A DNA stretch of 64,000 nucleotides from an uncultured Alkalilimnicola sp. (lineage in GTDB: Bacteria; Pseudomonadota; Gammaproteobacteria; Nitrococcales; AK92). Made by a program: the position numbers and the translations under genes. A model generated the notes under the pieces. It searched no databases, was not told the DNA's origin, and was given only the letters and a program-made list of their open reading frames with translations. How positions within the stretch are numbered: the stretch's first letter is position 1; each line of letters opens with the position of its first letter. Where the stretch lies: positions 1 to 64,000 of the forward strand of contig CALGAN010000007.1 in assembly GCA_937951875.1 (NCBI GenBank). The letters are read 5' to 3'. This document shows positions 52,481 through 61,071 of this stretch, piece after piece.

Positions 52481-53682
52481 GCGGTCGACGTTACGATGTG
52501 GTGGTCAGCGGCGCCGGCATGATCGGCCTGGCGCTGGCCAAGGCGCTGGCGCCCAGCGGCCTGCGCATCGCCGTGCTCGATCCCAAGCCGATCGAGCGTT
52601 GGCGCGGCGGCGAATGGGCGTTGCGGGTGTCGGCGCTGACCGTGGTCACCGAGCGCATCCTGCGCGCGCTCGGCGCGTGGGAGGCGATGAGCGCGGCGCG
52701 CGTCAGCCCGCTGCGCGCCATCCAGGTCTGGGACGGCGTGGCGCGCGGCAGCGTGCACTTCGACAGCGCCGCCATCGGCGAGCCCCACCTCGGCCACATC
52801 GTCGAGAACAACCTCACCCAGACCGCGCTGTACGACGCCCTGCTCAAGCATGACAACGTCACGCCGATCATCCCTGGCACGCTCACCGGTTTCGAGACGT
52901 CCGACGAGAAGATCGAGCTGGCCCTGGAGGACGGCCGCCGCCTGGAGGCGGCGCTGCTGGTCGGCGCCGACGGCGCGGCGTCCACCGTGCGCCGCCTGTG
53001 CGGCATCGACGTGCGGCGCGGCGATTACGGCCAGATGGGGCTGGTGTGCACGATCCGCACCGAGCAGCCGCACGGCGAGGTGGCCCGCCAGCGCTTCCTG
53101 CCGAGCGGACCGCTGGCGTTCCTGCCGCTCAACGACGGCCGCTGCTCCATCGTCTGGTCGCAGCCGGTGGCGGAGGCGCAGCGGCGGCTGGCGCTGTCCG
53201 AGGAGGCGTTCTGCCGGGAGTTGACCGAGGCTTCCGACCACATGCTCGGCCAGGTGCTGGGCTGCGGCGAGCGCGGCGCGTTCCCCCTGCGCAAGCTGCA
53301 CGCGGTGCGCTACACCGCGCCGCGGGTGGCGTTGATCGGCGATGCCGCTCATGTGATCCACCCGCTGGCCGGCCAAGGCGCCAACCTGGGCTTCGCCGAC
53401 GCCGCGGTGCTCGCCGAGGAGATCCTGCGTGCCGTCGAGCGCGGCCGCGATCCGGGCGGACAGGGGGCGCTGCGCCGCTACGAGCGGCGGCGGCGGGGCG
53501 AGAACCAGCTCATGCAGTCCACCATGGACGGCTTCCACTACCTGTTCCGCAGCGCCTCGCCGTGGATCGCGCTGCCGCGCAGCCTGGGGCTGGATCTGAC
53601 CGACCGCTTGCCGCCGGCCAAGGCGTTCTTCATGTACCGGGCGATGGGCTTCGGCGGCGATTTGCCGCGGCTGGCCCGCTGA
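52477..53682 (+). CDS. ubiI: UbiI/VisC-type 2-octaprenylphenol hydroxylase
   Basis: A paralogue of UbiH. 401 aa with DVVVSGAGMIGLALAKAL, ALLVGADGAASTVRR and VALIGDAAHVIHPLAGQGANLGFADAAVLAEEI. Position after ubiH matches visC/ubiI. UbiF is the sequence alternative, but Coq7 is encoded at 26211, so C6 hydroxylation is already covered. A separate gcvT promoter and hairpin follow. Confidence 0.85.
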   Translation: MSGRRYDVVVSGAGMIGLALAKALAPSGLRIAVLDPKPIERWRGGEWALRVSALTVVTERILRALGAWEAMSAARVSPLRAIQVWDGVARGSVHFDSAAIGEPHLGHIVENNLTQTALYDALLKHDNVTPIIPGTLTGFETSDEKIELALEDGRRLEAALLVGADGAASTVRRLCGIDVRRGDYGQMGLVCTIRTEQPHGEVARQRFLPSGPLAFLPLNDGRCSIVWSQPVAEAQRRLALSEEAFCRELTEASDHMLGQVLGCGERGAFPLRKLHAVRYTAPRVALIGDAAHVIHPLAGQGANLGFADAAVLAEEILRAVERGRDPGGQGALRRYERRRRGENQLMQSTMDGFHYLFRSASPWIALPRSLGLDLTDRLPPAKAFFMYRAMGFGGDLPRLAR

Positions 53683-53734
53683 AATCCGCTCGGGTAGGCC
53701 CCACGCTGATGGGGGCGGGCGCACGCGGCTCGGG

Positions 53735-53764
53735 TTGGTTTCGCCCGCGCTCCGACGTTATAGT
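53735..53764 (+). promoter_or_regulatory. gcvT promoter
   Basis: TTGGTT (53735-53740), 18 nt, TATAGT (53759-53764), giving a start near 53771. The -10 overlaps a 12-nt perfect palindrome AGTACCGGTACT (53762-53773), a possible operator at the start site. Confidence 0.55.
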
Positions 53765-53770
53765 ACCGGT

Positions 53771-53849
53771 ACTCGAGCACCCGCATAAGTTTTGGATATG
53801 CGGGGATTTTTCATGGATCGAAAGGTCCGACCAACCGCCCGGCGAAGCT
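53771..53849 (+). promoter_or_regulatory. Structured gcvT leader with terminator-like hairpin
   Basis: About 79 nt from the predicted start to the gcvT ATG. Hairpin 1: CCCGCATA (53780-53787), 9-nt loop, TATGCGGG (53797-53804), then GATTTTT, the form of an intrinsic terminator. Hairpin 2: GGATC-GAAA-GGTCC (about 53815-53828). No glycine riboswitch consensus is recognised. Either it ends read-through from ubiI or acts as an attenuator for the gcv genes. Confidence 0.5.
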
Positions 53850-54941
53850 ATGCAACAGCGGACCCCCCTCTACCAGCAGCACTTGCAGGCCGGCGCCAAG
53901 TTCGTCGAGTTCGCCGGCTGGAGCATGCCGTTGCACTACGGCTCCCAACTCGAAGAGCACCATCGGGTGCGGCGCGACGCCGGCGTGTTCGATGTCTCGC
54001 ACATGCTGGTGGTGGACGTGATCGGCGCGCGCGCCACCGACTACCTGCGCTTCATGCTGGCCAACGACGTCGCCCGGCTCACCGAGTACGGCGACGCGCT
54101 GTACACCTGCATGCTCAACGAGCGCGGCGGCGTGATCGACGATCTCATCGTCTACCGGCTGGCCGATGTGCGTTACCGGCTGGTGTTCAACGCCGGCTGC
54201 GCCGACAAGGATCTCGCCTGGCTGCAGCGCCAGGGCGGCGGGTTCGAGGTGACCATCACGCCCAGGCGCGATCTGGCCATGCTGGCGGTGCAGGGGCCGG
54301 GGGCGCGCATGAAGGTCTTGAACCTGCTGCGCAGCGGCGATCAGGATCTGGCGCAGGGGTTGACCACCTTCGAGGGCGCGGAGATCGGCGACTGGTTCGT
54401 GGCGCGCACGGGCTATACCGGCGAGGACGGTTTCGAGATCATGTTGCCCGGGGGGGAGGCCCCCAGCCTGTGGCGGCGTCTGCTCGACAGCGGAGTGGCG
54501 CCGGCCGGTCTGGGCGCGCGCGACACGCTGCGCCTGGAGGCGGGCTTGAATCTGTACGGCCAGGATATGGACGAGACGGTCACCCCGCTGGAGTCCGGCC
54601 TGGGCTGGACCGTGGCTTGGGCGCCGGCCGAGCGCGAGTTCATCGGCCGCCGGGCGCTGGAGCTGCAACGCGAGCGCGGCATCGAACGCAAGCTGGTGGG
54701 GCTGGTGCTGGAGGCGCGCGGCGTGCTGCGCGCCGGGCAGACGGTACGGGTCGACGGCCAGCCGGCCGGCGTGCTCACCAGCGGCAGCTTCTCGCCGACC
54801 TTGGACGCCGCGATCGGCCTGGCCCGGGTGCCGGCCTCGGTCGCGGTCGGCGCGCGGGTGGAGGTGGACATTCGCGGTAAGTATCTGCCGGCGCGCGTGG
54901 TCAAGCCGCCGTTCGTGCGCCACGGCCAGGTCCTGGTCTAA
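53850..54941 (+). CDS. gcvT: Glycine cleavage system T protein
   Basis: Aminomethyltransferase that passes the methylene from lipoyl-GcvH to THF. 363 aa with GAKFVEFAGWSMPLHYGSQLEEHHRVRRDAGVFDVSHM, GGVIDDLIVYRL, TGYTGEDGFEIM, LRLEAGLNLYGQDMDE and GVLTSGSFSPTL. ATG at 53850 has only a weak GAAG upstream; the longer frame runs into ubiI and is not used. First gene of gcvT-gcvH-gcvPA-tpx-gcvPB. Confidence 0.95.
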   Translation: MQQRTPLYQQHLQAGAKFVEFAGWSMPLHYGSQLEEHHRVRRDAGVFDVSHMLVVDVIGARATDYLRFMLANDVARLTEYGDALYTCMLNERGGVIDDLIVYRLADVRYRLVFNAGCADKDLAWLQRQGGGFEVTITPRRDLAMLAVQGPGARMKVLNLLRSGDQDLAQGLTTFEGAEIGDWFVARTGYTGEDGFEIMLPGGEAPSLWRRLLDSGVAPAGLGARDTLRLEAGLNLYGQDMDETVTPLESGLGWTVAWAPAEREFIGRRALELQRERGIERKLVGLVLEARGVLRAGQTVRVDGQPAGVLTSGSFSPTLDAAIGLARVPASVAVGARVEVDIRGKYLPARVVKPPFVRHGQVLV

Positions 54942-54973
54942 AACCGAATCATTCCGTTTGGAGTCGACGACGC

Positions 54974-55366
54974 ATGAGCAATGCTCCTGATGATTTGAGA
55001 TACGCCAAGAGCCACGAATGGGCGCGGCTGGAGGACGACGGCACGGTTACCGTGGGCATCACCGATTACGCCCAGGCCGCGCTCGGCGATCTGGTGTTCG
55101 TCGAGACTCCGGAGATCGGCCGGGTGGTCAGCGCCGGCGAAGCCTGCGCCGTGGTGGAATCGGTCAAGGCGGCGTCCGATATCTACGCGCCGGTGAGCGG
55201 CGAGATCGTCGACACCAATCCGGATCTGGCCAACTCGCCGGAAGTCATCAACAGTGATCCGTACGGCGGCGGCTGGATCATGCGAATCCGCCCCAGCGAC
55301 CCGAGCGAGCTCGACCAGCTGCTCGACGCCGACAGCTATCTCGAACTGACCAGCGAGCAGGACTGA
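54974..55366 (+). CDS. gcvH: Glycine cleavage system H protein
   Basis: Lipoyl carrier protein of glycine cleavage. 130 aa with SHEWARLEDDGTVTVGITDYAQAALGDLVFVE and the lipoyl site ACAVVESVKAASDIYAPVSGE (Lys65). Follows gcvT by 32 nt with GGAG upstream. Confidence 0.97.
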   Translation: MSNAPDDLRYAKSHEWARLEDDGTVTVGITDYAQAALGDLVFVETPEIGRVVSAGEACAVVESVKAASDIYAPVSGEIVDTNPDLANSPEVINSDPYGGGWIMRIRPSDPSELDQLLDADSYLELTSEQD

Positions 55367-55384
55367 GCGCGGGCGGACCGCTCC

Positions 55385-56743
55385 ATGCCGTTCATCCCCC
55401 ACACGGAACAGGATGTGCGCGAGATGCTCGACGCCATCGGCGTCGACAGCCTCGAAGCGCTGTTCGATGAGATTCCCGCCGAATTGCGCGCCGGGCCGCT
55501 GCAGCGCGTGCCGACGGCGCTGTCCGAGCTGGAGATCACGCGCCTAATGCGCGAGCGCGCCGCCGGTGACAGCCAGCCGCTGTGCTTCATCGGTGCCGGC
55601 GCCTACGAGCATCACATCCCGGCGGCGGTGTGGGAGATCGTCACCCGCGGCGAGTTCTACAGCGCCTATACCCCGTACCAGGCCGAAGCCTCGCAGGGCA
55701 CTCTGCAGCTGCTCTACGAGTATCAGACCATGATGGCGAGCCTCACAGGGCTCGACGTCGCCAACGCCTCGCTTTACGACGGCGCCAGCGCCTTGGCCGA
55801 GGCGGTGCTGATGGCGGTGCGGGTGAACCGCAAGTCGAAGAGCCGGCGCGTGCTCATGCCGCGCACGGTGCACCCGCTGTACCGCGACGTGGTGCGCGCC
55901 ATCGTGCGCAATCAGGGCATCGTGCTCGAGGAGCTCGACTACGATCGCGTGCGCGGCTGCGTCGACCCGGTGTCGTTGAGCGCCTTCGACGGCCAGGACG
56001 TGGCAGCGCTGGTGATCCCGCAGCCGAATTTCTTCGGCTGCCTGGAGGAGGTCGATGCGCTCACCGATTGGGCGGCCCGCAACGGCGCGATCTCGATCGG
56101 CGTGGTCAATCCCACCGCGCTGGCGCTGCTGGCGCCGCCGGGTGAATGGGGCGAGCGCGGCGCCGACATCGCCTGCGGCGAGGGTCAGCCGCTGGGGGTG
56201 CCGCTCAGCGGCGGCGGGCCGTACTTCGGCTTCATGTGCTGCAAGCAGGCGCACGTGCGGCAGCTGCCCGGCCGCCTGGTCGGCCGCACCGTCGATCTCG
56301 ACGGCCGCCCCGGCTTCACCCTGACGCTGCAGGCGCGCGAGCAGCACATCCGCCGCTCCAAGGCGACGTCCAACATCTGTACCAACCAAGGACTGATGGT
56401 GGCGGCCGCGACCATCTACCTGGCGCTGCTGGGGCCGGACGGCCTGGAGCGGGTGGCCCGCGCCTGCCATGCCAACACCCGCGCCCTGGTGGAGCGGCTG
56501 GAGCGGGTCGGCGCAGTGCGGGCGTTCGCCGAGCAGCCGCATTTCCATGAGGCGGTACTCAAGCTGCCGCGGCCGGCCGACCAGGTGCTGGCGCGGCTCG
56601 CCGAGCACGGCGTGCTGGGCGGCCTGGATATCTCCGGGTATTACCCGGAGCTGGGGCCGGCGCTGCTGGTGTGCGCCACCGAAACCAAGAACGACGACGA
56701 TCTGGACCGCTATGCCGCCGCTTTGCGGGCGGCGCTCGATTGA
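55385..56743 (+). CDS. gcvPA: Glycine dehydrogenase (decarboxylating) subunit 1
   Basis: N-terminal half of the split P protein. 452 aa with FIPHTEQDVREMLDAIGVDSLEALFDEIP, GAGAYEHHIPAAVWEI, YTPYQAEASQGTLQLLYEYQTMMASLTGLDVANASLYDG and the conserved GGPYFGFMCCKQAHVRQLPGRLVG. Needs GcvPB for PLP chemistry. Followed by tpx, which separates it from gcvPB. Confidence 0.96.
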   Translation: MPFIPHTEQDVREMLDAIGVDSLEALFDEIPAELRAGPLQRVPTALSELEITRLMRERAAGDSQPLCFIGAGAYEHHIPAAVWEIVTRGEFYSAYTPYQAEASQGTLQLLYEYQTMMASLTGLDVANASLYDGASALAEAVLMAVRVNRKSKSRRVLMPRTVHPLYRDVVRAIVRNQGIVLEELDYDRVRGCVDPVSLSAFDGQDVAALVIPQPNFFGCLEEVDALTDWAARNGAISIGVVNPTALALLAPPGEWGERGADIACGEGQPLGVPLSGGGPYFGFMCCKQAHVRQLPGRLVGRTVDLDGRPGFTLTLQAREQHIRRSKATSNICTNQGLMVAAATIYLALLGPDGLERVARACHANTRALVERLERVGAVRAFAEQPHFHEAVLKLPRPADQVLARLAEHGVLGGLDISGYYPELGPALLVCATETKNDDDLDRYAAALRAALD

Positions 56744-56770
56744 ATCATTACGGAGAGGAGAAGCATCACT

Positions 56771-57274
56771 ATGGCGACCATCACGATGCGCGGCACGCCG
56801 ATCGAAACCTGCGGCGAGCTGCCGGCGGTCGGTTCCCAGGCGCCCGATTTCAAGCTGACCGGCAGCGACCTGCGGGACGTGACCCTGGCCGACTTCAAGG
56901 GCAAGAAGAAGATCCTCAACATCTTCCCGTCGATCGACACGCCGGTGTGCGCCAAGTCCACCCGCGAGTTCAACCTGCGCGCCGCCGAGCTGCCCGACGT
57001 GGTGATCCTGGCCATCTCGGCCGATCTGCCGTTCGCGCACAAGCGTTTCTGCGGCGCCGAGGGCATCGAGCAGGTCAAGACGCTGTCGATGATGCGCGAC
57101 AAGAGTTTCGGCCGCGACTACGGCGTGCTGATCGAGACCGGTCCGATGGCCGGCCTGACCGCGCGCGCCGTGGTGGTGATCGACGAGCAGGACCGGGTGG
57201 TTTACGGCCAGTTGGTGCCCGAGATCGCGCAGGAGCCCGATTACGACAAGGCGGTTGCCGCCGCCCGCGGCTGA
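56771..57274 (+). CDS. tpx: Thiol peroxidase, Tpx type
   Basis: Atypical 2-Cys peroxiredoxin that reduces lipid and alkyl hydroperoxides. 167 aa with peroxidatic Cys60 in FPSIDTPVCAKSTREFN and resolving Cys94 in FAHKRFCGAEGIE, the spacing of E. coli Tpx (61/95). ATG at 56771 with GGAGAGGAG upstream. It is inserted between the two glycine dehydrogenase genes with gaps of 27 and 21 nt and the same strand, so it should be made together with them. Confidence 0.96.
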   Translation: MATITMRGTPIETCGELPAVGSQAPDFKLTGSDLRDVTLADFKGKKKILNIFPSIDTPVCAKSTREFNLRAAELPDVVILAISADLPFAHKRFCGAEGIEQVKTLSMMRDKSFGRDYGVLIETGPMAGLTARAVVVIDEQDRVVYGQLVPEIAQEPDYDKAVAAARG

Positions 57275-57295
57275 GTCGGTGCAGGTGTCGATGCC

Positions 57296-58747
57296 ATGCT
57301 GATCTTCGAGCAGAGCCGTAGCGGACGGCGTGCCGTGGCGCAGACGCCGCGGCAGGCGGCCGAGGTCGAGCTGCCGGAGCGCTTCTGGCGCCGGCAGCGG
57401 CCGCTGCTGCCGGAGTGTTCCGAGCTGCAGGTGGTGCGCCACTACACCCGCCTGTCGCAGAAGAACTTCTCCATCGACACCCACTTCTATCCGCTCGGCT
57501 CCTGCACCATGAAGTACAACCCGCGTGGGGCCAACGTCCTGGCCATGCTGCCGGGCTTCCTGGCGCGCCACCCGCTGGCGCCGGAGCGGTGCGGCCAGGG
57601 CTTCCTGGCCTGCCTGTACGAGCTGCAGGAGATCCTGGCCGAGGTCACCGGCATGCGGGGCGTGTGCCTTACCCCGATGGCTGGCGCCCAGGGCGAGTTC
57701 GCCGGTGTGGCCATGATCCGCGCCTATCACGAGGCCCGGGGCGACACGGCGCGGCGCGTGATCCTGGTGCCGGACGCGGCGCACGGCACCAACCCGGCCA
57801 CCGCCGCCATGTGCGGCTACGAGGTGCGCGAGATTCCCACCGACGCCCAGGGCGACGTCGATATGGCGGCGCTGGAGGCCGCGCTGGGGCCGGAGACGGC
57901 GGGCATCATGCTCACCAATCCGTCGACGCTGGGTGTGTTCGAGCGCCGCATACGGGAGATCGCCGAGCGGGTGCACCAGGCCGGCGGCCTGCTGTATTAC
58001 GACGGCGCCAACCTCAACGCCATCCTGGGCAAGGTCCGGCCCGGCGACATGGGCTTCGACGTCATCCACATGAACCTGCACAAGACCTTCTCCACGCCGC
58101 ACGGCGGGGGCGGGCCGGGTTCGGGGGCGATCGGCGTCTCCAGCCGGCTGCTGCCGTTCATGCCGGTGCCCACGGTGCGCAAGGACGGCGACCGCTACCG
58201 CTGGGAGACCGAGGCTGACCGGCCGCAGACCATCGGCCGGCTGTCGGCGTTCATGGGCAACGCCGGCGTGAACCTGCGCGCCTACGTCTACGCGCGCATG
58301 CTCGGCCGCGAGGGCATGGCGCGGGTGGCCGAGTTCGCCACGCTGAACGCCAACTATCTGATGGCGCGGCTGCGCCAGGAAGGCTTCCAGGTGGCGTTCC
58401 CGCAGCGCCGCGCCAGCCACGAGTTCATCGTCACGCTCAAGCGCGAGGCCAAGGAGTTCGGCCTGACCGCCATGGACATGGCCAAGCGGTTGCTCGACTT
58501 CGGCTTCCACGCCCCCACCACGTATTTCCCCTTGCTGGTGCCGGAGTGCCTGCTGATCGAGCCCACCGAGACCGAGAGCAAGGAAGTGCTGGACGCTTTC
58601 GTCGAGGCCATGGTGCGGGTGCGCGAGGAGGCGCGGGCCGACATCGAGCGGGTCAAGGGCGCGCCCTATCACTTGCCGGTGCGGCGCCTGGACGACGTGA
58701 AGGCCGCGCGCGAGCTGGATCTGACCTGGAAGCCGACGGCGCGGTGA
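57296..58747 (+). CDS. gcvPB: Glycine dehydrogenase (decarboxylating) subunit 2
   Basis: C-terminal PLP half of the split P protein. 483 aa with TRLSQKNFSIDTHFYPLGSCTMKYNP, MAGAQGEFAGVAMIRAYH, HGTNPATAAMCGYEV, and the PLP Lys in HMNLHKTFSTPHGGGGPGSG. Overlaps dgkA by one base (TGATG). Confidence 0.96.
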   Translation: MLIFEQSRSGRRAVAQTPRQAAEVELPERFWRRQRPLLPECSELQVVRHYTRLSQKNFSIDTHFYPLGSCTMKYNPRGANVLAMLPGFLARHPLAPERCGQGFLACLYELQEILAEVTGMRGVCLTPMAGAQGEFAGVAMIRAYHEARGDTARRVILVPDAAHGTNPATAAMCGYEVREIPTDAQGDVDMAALEAALGPETAGIMLTNPSTLGVFERRIREIAERVHQAGGLLYYDGANLNAILGKVRPGDMGFDVIHMNLHKTFSTPHGGGGPGSGAIGVSSRLLPFMPVPTVRKDGDRYRWETEADRPQTIGRLSAFMGNAGVNLRAYVYARMLGREGMARVAEFATLNANYLMARLRQEGFQVAFPQRRASHEFIVTLKREAKEFGLTAMDMAKRLLDFGFHAPTTYFPLLVPECLLIEPTETESKEVLDAFVEAMVRVREEARADIERVKGAPYHLPVRRLDDVKAARELDLTWKPTAR

Positions 58748-59130
58748 TGAGCGATGCGTCCAACCCGCTGGTCAAGGAGCTGCGGCGGCTCGGCAACGCG
58801 CTGCGCTACTCTTGGGCCGGCTTCGTCGCGGCCTTTCACACCCAGGCGTCGTTCCGCACGGACTTGCTGGTGACGGCGATCCTAGCGCCGCTGGCGCTGT
58901 GGTTGGGGCAAAGCGCGCTGGAGCGGGCGGTGCTGCTGAGCACCCTGATCCTGCTGCTGTTCGCCGAGATTCTCAACAGCGCGGTGGAAACGGTGGTCGA
59001 CCGCATGGGCCTGGAACGCCACCAGCTCTCCGGCCGCGCCAAAGACCTGGGTTCGGCCGCCGTGCTCCTCGCTTGCCTCAATATCCTGGTGGTCTGGGGC
59101 TTTGTGCTCTGGGACCGCATCGGTCCGTAA
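58747..59130 (+). CDS. dgkA: Diacylglycerol kinase
   Basis: Small membrane kinase recycling diacylglycerol to phosphatidic acid. 127 aa with RLGNALRYSWAGFVAAFHTQASFRTDL, three helices and the signature LFAEILNSAVETVVDRMGLERHQLSGRAKDLGSAAVLLAC. ATG overlaps the gcvPB stop. Its place at the end of a gcv operon has no obvious functional link. Confidence 0.94.
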   Translation: MSDASNPLVKELRRLGNALRYSWAGFVAAFHTQASFRTDLLVTAILAPLALWLGQSALERAVLLSTLILLLFAEILNSAVETVVDRMGLERHQLSGRAKDLGSAAVLLACLNILVVWGFVLWDRIGP

Positions 59131-59151
59131 TCCTCGACAGAGGTGCCTCTC

Positions 59152-60087
59152 ATGACTGTGCTGATCAGCGGCTCCGTGGCGTTCGACACCATCATGGTGT
59201 TCCAGGACCGCTTCAAGAACCACATCCTGGCCGAGCAGGTCCACATCCTCAACGTGTCCTTCCTGGTGCCCGAGCTGCGCAGGGAGTTCGGCGGCTGCGC
59301 CGGCAACATCGCCTACAACCTCAAGCTGCTGGGCGAGAATCCGCTGCCGCTGGCCACCGTTGGCGGCGATTTCGCGCCGTACGCGCGCTGGCTGGAGCAG
59401 TGCGGCATCGACACCCGCTTCGTGCGGGTGCTGGAGGACAGCTACACCGCTCAGGCTTTCATCACCACCGACATCGACGACAACCAGATCACCGCCTTCC
59501 ACCCGGGCGCGATGAACTCGGCCCATCTGGTGGACGTGCCGACCGATGTCGGGGCGTGCATCGGTGTGGTCGCGCCCAACGGCCGGCAGGGCATGCTCCA
59601 TCACGCTCGCCAGTTCAAGGCGGCCGGCATTCCGTTCGTGTTCGATCCTGGCCAGGGGCTGCCGATGTTCGACGGCGAGGAGCTGCTGACGTTCATCGAC
59701 CAGGCCGATTGGGTGGCGGTGAACGACTACGAGTCGCAGCTGCTGCAGGAGCGTACCGGGCAGCGGCTGGAGGCGCTGGCCGAGCGGGTGAAGGCGCTGG
59801 TGGTGACCCGCGCCGGCGAAGGTTCGACGATCTACGCCGATGGCCGCCGCATCCTCATCCCCGCGGTGCAGGCCGAGGCGGTGCTCGATCCCACCGGCTG
59901 CGGCGACGCTTACCGCGCCGGCCTGCTGTATGGTCTGCTGCACGACCTGCCCTGGGAGCAGACCGGGCGTATCGCCTCGCTCATGGGGGCGATCAAGGTG
60001 GCGTCGCACGGCACCCAGAACCACCGCTTCACCATGGACGAGTTCCGTGCCCGTTACCGCGCCGCGTTCGGCGAGGAGTTCCCGTAG
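59152..60087 (+). CDS. PfkB-family kinase, probably adenosine kinase
   Basis: 311 aa ribokinase-fold protein with VLISGSVAFDTIMVFQDRFKNHIL, the N-terminal signature FGGCAGNIAYNLKLLGENPLPLATVGGDF and the catalytic C-terminal DPTGCGDAYRAGLLYGLL (Asp base). The start and GGCAGN motif resemble the adenosine kinase described in Xanthomonas. Adenosine kinase would consume the adenosine released by AhcY, fitting the SAM cycle encoded at 5539-9034; other sugar or nucleoside substrates are possible. ATG at 59152 has AGAGG 8 nt upstream; a GTG at 59143 is less likely. Confidence 0.8.
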   Translation: MTVLISGSVAFDTIMVFQDRFKNHILAEQVHILNVSFLVPELRREFGGCAGNIAYNLKLLGENPLPLATVGGDFAPYARWLEQCGIDTRFVRVLEDSYTAQAFITTDIDDNQITAFHPGAMNSAHLVDVPTDVGACIGVVAPNGRQGMLHHARQFKAAGIPFVFDPGQGLPMFDGEELLTFIDQADWVAVNDYESQLLQERTGQRLEALAERVKALVVTRAGEGSTIYADGRRILIPAVQAEAVLDPTGCGDAYRAGLLYGLLHDLPWEQTGRIASLMGAIKVASHGTQNHRFTMDEFRARYRAAFGEEFP

Positions 60088-60149
60088 AGGCTCGCCCAGC
60101 GGGCCTCATCCCTTTCGCGAGAGGGGCTTCGCGCCGGCGCTCGGCTGGC

Positions 60150-61016
60150 TCACGAGGCCAGCGCCGTGCCGGAGAACAGCGTGCTGAACACCTCGATCGA
60201 CTGCACGTCGGCCTCCAGCCGCAGTTCGTCGACCAGCTCGGCGGTGATCGACAGCCGCTCGGTGGCGATGGCATGCAGCGGCGGCACCTCACCGAAGTCG
60301 AGCTTTACCTTGTGGCCCGGCTCCACCTTCTTGGTCAGCGCGTTGGCCACGTGCACCAGGCAGGCCTCGGTGCGATAGGCGGCGGACAATTCCAAGGCGT
60401 GGTGGCAGGCCGCCACTTCCACGAACAGCTCGGGCAGTTCCCAGCCGCGCAGCAGCGCCGCGCCCACTTGGCTGTGGTCGAAGCCGAGCTCCTCCTGCTC
60501 CAGCAGGTACAGCGGCCGGTCGGAGCGGGCGAACCGGGTGAGGATCAGCGCCGCCTGATCCGGCAGGCGCAGATAGATCACCAGCTTGCCGAGGTCGTGC
60601 AGCAGGCCGGCGACGAACAGCTGCTCGTAGCGCTCCTGCTGGAAGCGTTTGCCCAACAGCCGCGAGAGAATCCCGCAGTAGATGCTGTGGTGCCAGAAAT
60701 CGGCGACATCGACCAGGTGGGTGCTGATGTTGGCGAAGGCGCTGGCGACCGAGGTGGCCAGCACCAGATCGCGCAGCGCGCGGGTGCCGAGCACGTTGAT
60801 CGCCATCGGGATGGTGTCGATCTTGGACGGGAAGTTGTAATAGGCGCTGTTGACCATGCGCAGGAGGCGGGCGGTCAACGCCGGATCGTGCGCGATCACT
60901 TTGCCGATGTCGGCGGTCCCGTATCGGGGGTCGTCCAGCATCTCGTTGATGCGGTGATAAGCCCGCGGCAGTGAGATCAACGAACCGATATCGCTGACGA
61001 GTTCCTCGGGAGTCAT
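60150..61016 (-). CDS. HDOD-domain signalling protein
   Basis: 288 aa, a stand-alone HDOD domain (related to HD-GYP) with LPRAYHRINEMLDDPRYGTADIGKVIAHDPALTARLLRMVNSAYY, IDTIPMAINVLGTRALRDLVLATSV and VAGLLHDLGKLV, which keeps HD residues. HDOD proteins modulate type IV pili, chemotaxis or diguanylate signalling. ATG 61016 with GGAGG 13 nt upstream; a TTG at 61028 is the alternative. Convergent with the PfkB gene. Confidence 0.88.
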   Translation of the reverse strand: MTPEELVSDIGSLISLPRAYHRINEMLDDPRYGTADIGKVIAHDPALTARLLRMVNSAYYNFPSKIDTIPMAINVLGTRALRDLVLATSVASAFANISTHLVDVADFWHHSIYCGILSRLLGKRFQQERYEQLFVAGLLHDLGKLVIYLRLPDQAALILTRFARSDRPLYLLEQEELGFDHSQVGAALLRGWELPELFVEVAACHHALELSAAYRTEACLVHVANALTKKVEPGHKVKLDFGEVPPLHAIATERLSITAELVDELRLEADVQSIEVFSTLFSGTALAS

Positions 61017-61071
61017 ACGCTCTACCAATCCTCCTGCCCAGCACGGCTACGGCCGCGCCAGTATAGCGCGG

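Noticed and set aside
53771..53849. Glycine riboswitch before gcvT
   Set aside because: The leader is too short and lacks the conserved aptamer core; only hairpins are visible.
55544..58672. 1042-codon minus-strand frame opposite gcvPA-tpx-gcvPB
   Set aside because: Covers three well-supported genes and has no recognisable domains.
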